Below, in pieces: positions 1-5,175 of a stretch of DNA of 5,761 nt (positions are counted from its first letter, which is position 1; every line of letters begins with the position of its first letter). Location of the stretch: contig JAAZOC010000071.1 in NCBI GenBank assembly GCA_012797935.1, positions 1 through 5,761 of the forward strand, in the 5' to 3' direction. A program made the translations under genes and the position numbers. The notes below the pieces were generated by a model that saw nothing but the letters and a program-made list of their open reading frames with translations, did no database searches and had not been told where the DNA came from. The stretch comes from Candidatus Microgenomates bacterium. Its GTDB lineage: Bacteria > Patescibacteriota > Dojkabacteria > SC72.

Positions 1-914
1 TCATGTCCATAGAAATGACCATTACCCATATCTGTTCTTGGTTTTGCAATATCATGAAGAAGTGCAGCAAGTTTTACAGAATCATGTGCGGCATCACATG
101 TCTTAAGGCTATGCCAATATACATCATGAGCATGATACATTTTCTGTTCTACACCGTAAGTTTCTAGCAATTCAGGCATAAAGATATTTAGTAATCCACA
201 TTTTCTCATCAACTCAATTCCTATTGATGGTTGTGAAGAATTAAGAAGCATTTTCATAAATTCATCTCTTACTCTCTCCATTGAAACTAAGGATGCAACT
301 GGAATACATTCCTTTATGGCATTAAATGTTTCTTCCTCAATATCAAAACCAAGTTGAGATGCCATTCTACATGCTTTAAATGCTCTTAAACCATCTTCTT
401 TGAATCTTTCTAAAGGTGTACCAACTGCTCTCACCAACTTCTTTTCGATATCACCGACACCATTAAATGGATCATGCAATTCTGCTTCAAAATCCTCATC
501 TTCTCCTTCCAAATCTATTTGAGAAAGATCCAAAGCCATTGCATTGAATGTAAAATCTCTTCTTCCTAAATCTTTATCTATCTCTTGAACGAATTTAACA
601 TTTGATGGCCATCTTCCATCTACATATCCAGACTCACTCCTGTATGTAGTAACTTGAACTTCGTGAGTCTCACCATATGTATCCTGTACCAATGCTACTA
701 CTGTCCCAAATTTAGCACCTGTTGAAACAGATTTTGGGAAAAGATTGAGCATTTCATCAGGCAAAGCATTTGTTGCCAAATCATAGTCATGTGGCTTCTT
801 ACCAATGACTACATCTCTTAGAGCACCACCAACTAGATAGCATTCGAAACCTTCTTTTACAAGGATTCTAGCTATTTTTTGAACATATTCTGGTATCTGT
901 ATTTTTACTTTCAT
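1..914 (-). CDS. cca: CCA tRNA nucleotidyltransferase with HD domain (5' part of gene, C-terminus outside window)
   Basis: This enzyme adds or repairs the 3'-terminal CCA of tRNAs from CTP and ATP in the cytoplasm. I translated 304 codons from ATG at 914 to the window edge with no stop. Class II polymerase-beta-type motifs appear in order: GGALRD (29-34), HDYDLAT (42-48) with the metal-binding pair D43/D45, RRDFTFNAMA (118-127), the EDGLRAFKACRMA segment (about 173-185) and ERVRDE (213-218). An HD phosphohydrolase region begins near 261 (HAHD), has HD at 287-288, and is cut at residue 304. The family is usually 400-480 residues, so roughly the last quarter to third is missing. Start choice: AGGAGG lies 4 nt before the ATG and GGALRD is at the usual depth. 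The first 47 bp overlap the end of the upstream exported-protein gene. An acidic insertion-like stretch sits at about 134-146, just before the DPFNG segment. The sequence does not separate full CCA addition from A-adding or CC-adding activity, but the single full-length catalytic layout favours CCA addition. Confidence 0.95.
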   Translation of the reverse strand, partial: MKVKIQIPEYVQKIARILVKEGFECYLVGGALRDVVIGKKPHDYDLATNALPDEMLNLFPKSVSTGAKFGTVVALVQDTYGETHEVQVTTYRSESGYVDGRWPSNVKFVQEIDKDLGRRDFTFNAMALDLSQIDLEGEDEDFEAELHDPFNGVGDIEKKLVRAVGTPLERFKEDGLRAFKACRMASQLGFDIEEETFNAIKECIPVASLVSMERVRDEFMKMLLNSSQPSIGIELMRKCGLLNIFMPELLETYGVEQKMYHAHDVYWHSLKTCDAAHDSVKLAALLHDIAKPRTDMGNGHFYGH

Positions 915-2067
915 ATTTCCTCCTAAGTATAATGAAAGAATACCAAAGAACAACATCAACAACAAGAAAGCAAAGGATTTCAATCTCACTTTTCCTACTT
1001 GTTTGGGGAAGTTCTTTCAAATTTTCACTAACACCTAGAACTTCCTGATTTGATATAGTTAAAATTTCTTCCTTTCCTTTTTCTAACAATATATGGGGAG
1101 AGTATTTTGTATATGGTATTCTTGTTATACAAAAGCTATCCTGTGCTGGTTGCACATATGCACCATTTATCCAGCCTTCACCATCCCTGAATGCCAAAAC
1201 TGATACAGCATTTACTTGAGTCCAGTTGTAATAGTTTGTACCTTGAATTGCACACTCAGTTTTAGTATTTTGATTTGTAATTTGGTAATATCCTAAATCT
1301 AAACTATTCTCAACTTCATTCCTTTTGACTGAATAGCTCAAAACTATTTCTTGCAAGGGAGGGATATCAAAAGTATTAGAATATTCGCCATGCTTGTACT
1401 CAATATTGTTAAGATATTCTGAAGAATTGTTTTGTATCCAACTCTTTACCTTAAGATCCTCTCCTACTTCTTCGATATCAAGATGATCAACTACAATTGG
1501 ATCTTTAATTGTCATCTCATCTATCTTGTAAGTTCCCATCTCGCCACTCAACACCAACCCTGTACCTTCGTACTCTTTTTGATACCCTTCTCTAACAAGA
1601 TTAGCATTATTAAATATTGTACTTACAGTGTTTTGTGCTGGTTCTTTCTCTGAGAAAGATACGAGATTCAAAAGATTACCTTGATTGATATCATTTTTAC
1701 TAAAAGGCACAGCTATTTTTGAGATATTAACATGATGACCAGTTGAATTTAGGTAATAGTAAATGATATCTACCACAGTTCCAGGAGGTCCTTCTACCCT
1801 ATCTGCGACTCTTGGTATTCTTCTCATATTTCCAAAATCTGTAAGGTTCAGTATTGTTTGAGTTTCAAGATATGTCGTTGTGCTTTCCCCTAAGACAATA
1901 TTTTCGTCATATGACATACAGTTAAATTCTGTACAATTTAGTGGAAAATTTTCTGTATTAAAAGATGTAGTTTGAAAATATTGATTGTGAACATTATCTC
2001 CAACGAAATCATCTGCATATACAGAAGATTTTGCAAAAGAGAAAAACAAAAAGAATAGTAAGAACAT
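868..2067 (-). CDS. Exported, C-terminally membrane-anchored protein of unknown function with LPQTS sorting-like tail
   Basis: I do not recognise a family for this 399-residue protein. The N-terminus (1-18) is a hydrophobic signal-like segment ending VYA-DD, a plausible signal peptidase site, though no basic residue precedes the core (a lysine sits at 13). The body, about 19-345, is polar, rich in Asn, Thr and Tyr, and looks like an extracellular beta-rich region. It has four cysteines (C45, C50, C272, C313) that could form disulfides outside the cell. The C-terminus has VLGV (343-346), LPQTS (353-357), a membrane helix (about 362-381) and basic RRK (382-384): the layout of an LPXTG sorting signal, but with Ser instead of Gly and an unusually long tail after the helix. 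The last 15 residues are encoded in the overlap with cca. No Shine-Dalgarno precedes ATG 2067; the in-frame stop upstream is at 2113-2115, and the intervening codons contain no ATG, GTG or TTG. It follows the glycosyltransferase gene, so the two may act together at the envelope; that is inference. Confidence 0.8.
   Translation of the reverse strand: MFLLFFLFFSFAKSSVYADDFVGDNVHNQYFQTTSFNTENFPLNCTEFNCMSYDENIVLGESTTTYLETQTILNLTDFGNMRRIPRVADRVEGPPGTVVDIIYYYLNSTGHHVNISKIAVPFSKNDINQGNLLNLVSFSEKEPAQNTVSTIFNNANLVREGYQKEYEGTGLVLSGEMGTYKIDEMTIKDPIVVDHLDIEEVGEDLKVKSWIQNNSSEYLNNIEYKHGEYSNTFDIPPLQEIVLSYSVKRNEVENSLDLGYYQITNQNTKTECAIQGTNYYNWTQVNAVSVLAFRDGEGWINGAYVQPAQDSFCITRIPYTKYSPHILLEKGKEEILTISNQEVLGVSENLKELPQTSRKSEIEILCFLVVDVVLWYSFIILRRKYESKNTDTRICSKNS
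919..924 (-). promoter_or_regulatory. Shine-Dalgarno site of cca, inside the preceding gene
   Basis: The minus strand reads AGGAGG, then AAAT, then ATG (914). This is a consensus ribosome binding site, and it lies inside the coding region of the 399-residue protein. It supports the start of cca at 914 despite the 47-bp gene overlap, and implies cca can be translated independently of upstream termination. Confidence 0.85.
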
Positions 2068-2072
2068 AGCTA

Positions 2073-2095
2073 ATTCATAATAGATTATTATGAAT
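2073..2095. repeat. 10-bp perfect inverted repeat with 3-bp spacer, just upstream of the exported-protein start
   Basis: The plus strand has arm ATTCATAATA (2073-2082), spacer GAT, and arm TATTATGAAT (2086-2095), a perfect reverse complement. An 8-bp palindrome, GAATATTC (2092-2099), overlaps its right side. It lies in the 56-bp gap between the glycosyltransferase stop and the ATG at 2067, 5 bp from the ATG, where a ribosome binding site would be expected. It has no T-run after it on the minus strand, so it does not look like an intrinsic terminator. It could be an operator or an RNA hairpin limiting initiation. TATTAT at 2077-2082 (minus) resembles a -10 box, but no -35 or TG extension supports it. 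Confidence 0.6.
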
Positions 2096-2123
2096 ATTCT
2101 ATTTCTTTGATATTAAATACCTA

Positions 2124-3740
2124 TTAATTCTTTCCCTTGATTCTAACCTTTTCTGTGACATAGAAATTTCTCTTGAATGCTCTCACACCCAACATCATTT
2201 CAGTAATTGCTTGGATGTAAGGCAAGAATGAGAAGGTTAACATATTTACAGTTATTAAGTATGTTTCTAAGAAATCCAATAAATGCCTCCACCATTTCCA
2301 ATCTTTTGGAACTGGAGTTATCTTTCTACGATATATTACTATTGCAATATTCGAAAGCATAACCAATGTAAACACATAACTTAAAATTCTTGGAAGATTA
2401 TATGAGAATACAGAATATTGATAATCAGGATTTAACCATCCCATTATATTTAAACCAAATGTTAAAACAAAAACTACAGTTAAAAACCATAGATACTCGA
2501 ACATCATCTTGAGCATATATAGTTTTCTGTGTACTGGGAAATTTTTCCTATCTGTAGCAAGAACAGCAAGAGAAATTGGATAGTTGATTATACCCCAACC
2601 CCATCTATACTGCTGTTTCCAGAATGATACATGAGACTTTAAGAATGTCTCATTTTCTACAGCATCATTGTATGTAGGAACATATACTTCTTGATTCTTA
2701 AATGTTCCTTTACTTCTAAGAATTGAATTCCAATAGAAAGCAGTATCATCATTTGGAATTTCTGGATCCCAGAATTCAATAGATTCTAAAGATTTCAAAT
2801 TCACAATATATGAAGAGAATGTATCTCTTGTATATACTCTTTCATCAGAGAAAGGAACCCTCAAATATCTATCAAATACCCACATATGAAGAACAACAAG
2901 AGTAAGCATATGCGATTGAGTTCTAATCATTGGTGGAACATTCCATATATTGTTGTTAAATGAATGTACTGCAGATGCATAGAATGTATGTTCCGGATCC
3001 TCTATGGTTAGATATTTGTACATTACAGCTGATAAATACTTTGGATGTGGTCTTAAATCAGAATCACATGTGATTAACAAATAATTACTGTAATCAATAT
3101 TGTCTTTCTTTAATTCATCTACAAAATGTCTAGCTGCCCAATTGATGTTTGCGCCCTTAACACCTGCTACCTCACCAGGAACACCTGCAGGATGAATGTA
3201 ATATTGCATACTTCCGAATTTCTTTCCATATTTCTCTTTCAACCTATTAAAGTTTTCAACTTGAAGATCTTTTTTCTTTTCCTCCATAGCCATAACTACA
3301 TCAATTCTGTCAGCACCAATATCACTATTTGCCCACGCTTCAAATGACGGCTCAAGTATTTCCAAACTCTCAGAATATACAGGACACAAATATACGAATC
3401 TAACATTTTTTTCTTTCTCTGACTTCAATTCCTCTATCTTGCCGACCCAATCTTCTTTCACACTCTGATCCATTCTTTTAATACCGATATATCCACCAAT
3501 TACTAGCTTGATAGTACGATAGAACCAATATGCAACAAGGAAAGAAATATATATCACCAATGCAGCATTCCATTTCAAGAGAGCAAAGACTACAGGAAGC
3601 AAGAGTAGTGTCCAAACCAAAATACCTGGTAACATTTCAAAAAACCTTCTTTGGTATCTTGGCATTTTCGATGGGAATCCCTCATCCCTATCTTGTGGCT
3701 TAAATGGATTATCTCTACCAATATTGTCGTTTTCTTTCAT
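2124..3740 (-). CDS. Membrane-embedded family 2 glycosyltransferase, cellulose-synthase-like (processive type)
   Basis: This is probably an inner-membrane enzyme that transfers sugars from a nucleotide donor to a growing glycan and may pass it across the membrane; donor and product cannot be told from sequence. It has 538 residues. A polar tail (1-35) is followed by two membrane helices (about 37-56 and 58-80), a cytosolic GT-A domain (about 110-385), then three or more hydrophobic segments (about 412-432, 449-470, 488-512) and a basic C-terminal end. Visible motifs are CDSD (225-228, the DXD metal site), NDD (330-332, place of the catalytic base) and QQYRW (376-380, the QxxRW motif of cellulose and hyaluronan synthase-like enzymes). 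The usual first aspartate of the fold is not evident: the matching strand reads VVMAMEE (148-154). No PilZ domain is present, so there is no sign of c-di-GMP control. The gene starts 10 bp after pyrD with no visible Shine-Dalgarno; M26 (ATG at 3665) is an alternative start, which would remove the polar tail. Confidence 0.85.
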   Translation of the reverse strand: MKENDNIGRDNPFKPQDRDEGFPSKMPRYQRRFFEMLPGILVWTLLLLPVVFALLKWNAALVIYISFLVAYWFYRTIKLVIGGYIGIKRMDQSVKEDWVGKIEELKSEKEKNVRFVYLCPVYSESLEILEPSFEAWANSDIGADRIDVVMAMEEKKKDLQVENFNRLKEKYGKKFGSMQYYIHPAGVPGEVAGVKGANINWAARHFVDELKKDNIDYSNYLLITCDSDLRPHPKYLSAVMYKYLTIEDPEHTFYASAVHSFNNNIWNVPPMIRTQSHMLTLVVLHMWVFDRYLRVPFSDERVYTRDTFSSYIVNLKSLESIEFWDPEIPNDDTAFYWNSILRSKGTFKNQEVYVPTYNDAVENETFLKSHVSFWKQQYRWGWGIINYPISLAVLATDRKNFPVHRKLYMLKMMFEYLWFLTVVFVLTFGLNIMGWLNPDYQYSVFSYNLPRILSYVFTLVMLSNIAIVIYRRKITPVPKDWKWWRHLLDFLETYLITVNMLTFSFLPYIQAITEMMLGVRAFKRNFYVTEKVRIKGKN

Positions 3741-3750
3741 AGCAAGTATT

Positions 3751-4680
3751 CTACAGATATTTTAAATTACCTTTAACGGATTCAATAGAATCATATCCCT
3801 TTTTGAGAAGAATTTCCTCTAATTCCATATTGATTCTTTCAAAACAACCACTTCCCTCTTTTTCAAATACAGTACCTACTTGGACAGCATCAGCTCCAGC
3901 GAGAAGAAATTCAAAAGCATCAGAGCCTGTATTTACACCACCAACACCAAATATGGAAACTTTTCCATTGAGAAGTTCATAGAATGCTCTTACATTAGCT
4001 AAAGCTACTGGTTTAATATATTCACCAGAGAGTCCACCAAAACCTCTCTTAGGTTTAATTATTGTAGATTCTTTTTCAGGATCGATGACCAATGTATTAC
4101 CAATTGAATTAATACAAGTGATGAATTTAATATCATATTTTAGTATTAATTCGGCCATTTGTTTTTGAAAAGAGAAATCATTGTATGGAGGTAATTTCAA
4201 ACCCAATGGTTTTTTACCTAAGTTTCTAATTGCAGAAAGTATTTTTTCACTTTGTTCAAAATCATATGCAACCTGAGGTTTACCCTCTATATTTGGACAG
4301 CTTAGATTAACCTCAATTAAATCAACATCACTTTTTTGGAATTCTTTTACCATTACAACATAATCATCAAGAGAGAGACCAGATACACTAGCAATGATTG
4401 GTTTTGAATATTTTTTTAAATCTTTTACAAAGTCCAGATATTTTTTGTACCCAAGATTTGGTAAACCCATTGATTGAATAGCACCGTGTGGTAAGCGAAC
4501 ATATCTAGGTTCTGGGTTCCCTTCTCTTGGTTCAATGGTACAAGATTTCATCATGATTGCAGAGGATTTAGATTCACCTAAAGATTGTAATTCTTCAAAA
4601 GAAGCATCAAGAGGACCAGATGCATTACATATATATGAATCAAATTTAACACCTGCTACTTGTGTACTAGTTCTGCTCAT
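3751..4680 (-). CDS. pyrD: Dihydroorotate dehydrogenase, class 1A (fumarate-type)
   Basis: This FMN enzyme oxidises dihydroorotate to orotate, the fourth step of de novo UMP synthesis, in the cytoplasm. Its 309 residues align nearly end to end, from memory, with Lactococcus lactis PyrDA (311), which uses fumarate as electron acceptor. Landmarks are NASG (19-22), K45 in MMKS, EGNPEPRY (53-60), SMGLPN (70-75), VNLSCPN (124-130) with catalytic base C128, KLPPY (162-166), NSIGN (191-195), GFGGLSG (213-219), GVGGV (245-249) and VQVGT (266-270). The cysteine base and the absence of an N-terminal membrane extension exclude class 2, and no pyrK is adjacent, which fits class 1A. Oddity: the substrate-contacting Asn that precedes SMGLPN (N67 in L. 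lactis) is Gln69 here. The start is set by AGGA ahead of ATG 4680, and the length agrees with the family. It lies 6 bp after the small membrane protein gene and 10 bp before the glycosyltransferase gene, so it is probably co-transcribed. No other pyr genes are visible. Confidence 0.96.
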   Translation of the reverse strand: MSRTSTQVAGVKFDSYICNASGPLDASFEELQSLGESKSSAIMMKSCTIEPREGNPEPRYVRLPHGAIQSMGLPNLGYKKYLDFVKDLKKYSKPIIASVSGLSLDDYVVMVKEFQKSDVDLIEVNLSCPNIEGKPQVAYDFEQSEKILSAIRNLGKKPLGLKLPPYNDFSFQKQMAELILKYDIKFITCINSIGNTLVIDPEKESTIIKPKRGFGGLSGEYIKPVALANVRAFYELLNGKVSIFGVGGVNTGSDAFEFLLAGADAVQVGTVFEKEGSGCFERINMELEEILLKKGYDSIESVKGNLKYL

Positions 4681-4683
4681 GTA

Positions 4684-4688
4684 TTCCT
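4684..4688 (-). promoter_or_regulatory. Shine-Dalgarno site of pyrD overlapping the upstream stop codon
   Basis: The TAG stop of the small membrane protein gene (4687-4689) forms part of the AGGAA ribosome binding site for pyrD, with ATG starting at 4680. The overlap makes translational coupling of the two genes likely. Confidence 0.7.
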
Positions 4689-4998
4689 ATTTTAATATTT
4701 TGAAACCTTCAAGAACAAACAATGCTCCTGTTACAAATACAATACCTCCAATTATTAATCCTGCCCAAAGAAAAGGAGTAAAGAAAAAACCAAAAAGTAT
4801 TCCTAATCCAACAAAGAACCAACCTCCAACCTTAGGCCATTTCCAAGAACCAACAGCAATAGCTAGTACAATTAATGTTAATGCAAGATGTGAGACTGAA
4901 TCTGCGAGAGTAAAAGTTGGACTAAATCCTTCAATAATGAAGAGACCGAAGAATAACACTACTAATATTGAAAGAAACCTTGAAATATTACGGACCAT
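4687..4998 (-). CDS. Small four-helix integral membrane protein, function unknown
   Basis: The product has 103 residues, nearly all hydrophobic, with four predicted membrane segments at about 7-22, 35-52, 58-73 and 77-98. A short basic N-terminus (MVRNISR) suggests the N-terminus is cytoplasmic by the positive-inside rule. SWKWPKVGGW (51-60) forms a short polar turn between helices 2 and 3. There are no catalytic or metal-binding motifs. The pattern resembles small uncharacterised 4-helix proteins common in Patescibacteria (possibly the family annotated DUF7670), but I recall this from general pattern only. The start at 4998 has a good ribosome binding site, AGGAAGGA at 5006-5013 with 7 nt spacing. 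It lies 59 bp after tRNA-Ser and 6 bp before pyrD; its stop codon is shared with the pyrD ribosome binding site. It may be encoded on a transcript that begins with the tRNA. Confidence 0.8.
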   Translation of the reverse strand: MVRNISRFLSILVVLFFGLFIIEGFSPTFTLADSVSHLALTLIVLAIAVGSWKWPKVGGWFFVGLGILFGFFFTPFLWAGLIIGGIVFVTGALFVLEGFKILK

Positions 4999-5057
4999 AT
5001 TTTTATCCTTCCTGTATAAAATTAATTACACATTAATAGGATATCACAAAATTACTC

Positions 5058-5147
5058 TGGCGGAGAGGGAGGGATTCGAACCCTCGATACAGAATCCTGT
5101 ATAACGGTTTTCAAGACCGTCTCATTCGACCACTCTGACACCTCTCC
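5058..5147 (-). tRNA. tRNA-Ser, anticodon UGA, with encoded CCA
   Basis: The acceptor stem GGAGAGG (5141-5147) pairs with CCTCTCC (5062-5068) over all 7 bp. The discriminator is G (5061), followed by genomically encoded CCA (5058-5060). The anticodon stem is ACGGT/ACCGT (5116-5120 with 5104-5108), with loop CTTGAAA and anticodon TGA at 5111-5113. The long variable arm, diagnostic of a class II tRNA, has a 6-bp stem ATACAG/CTGTAT (5097-5102 with 5087-5092) and a GATT loop. The T arm is GAGGG-TTCGAAT-CCCTC. The short D stem (TCA/TGA) encloses a loop with the expected GG. It decodes UCA and probably other UCN serine codons. Nothing in it suggests a pseudogene. Confidence 0.97.
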
Positions 5148-5158
5148 AGACAAATGAG

Positions 5159-5167
5159 ATTATATCA
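5159..5167 (-). promoter_or_regulatory. Extended -10 promoter of tRNA-Ser
   Basis: The minus strand reads TGATATAAT, a perfect extended -10 element (TG-N-TATAAT). Transcription would be expected to start about 7 nt downstream, near 5152, leaving a leader of only about 5 nt before the mature tRNA 5' end at 5147. No TTGACA-like -35 box is seen at normal spacing, which is usual for extended -10 promoters; that region would fall inside the end of the ABC ATPase gene. The promoter may also serve the genes that follow the tRNA. Confidence 0.65.
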
Positions 5168-5175
5168 AATAAAAC

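Noticed and set aside
1432..1653. Plus-strand open frame of 73 codons
   Set aside because: It lies wholly antisense to the 399-residue protein, has low-complexity hydrophobic content, and has no recognisable motif.
2073..2095. Inverted repeat as intrinsic terminator after the glycosyltransferase gene
   Set aside because: The stem is almost all A/T and is not followed by a T-run on the minus strand.
3126..3347. Plus-strand open frame of 73 codons
   Set aside because: It is antisense to the catalytic domain of the glycosyltransferase, whose motifs confirm the minus-strand reading.
5024..5040. ATTAAT-n5-ATTAAT repeat downstream of tRNA-Ser as terminator or operator
   Set aside because: Each hexamer is itself palindromic and A/T only; the pairing would be very weak and is likely by chance in this AT-rich spacer.
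4535..5104. Open frame on the plus strand of 189 codons ending in a peptide like EREGFEPS
   Set aside because: It runs antisense to pyrD and the small membrane protein, and its end is the reverse complement of tRNA-Ser. Such 'EREGFEPS' peptides are a known artefact of translating the antisense of tRNA genes.
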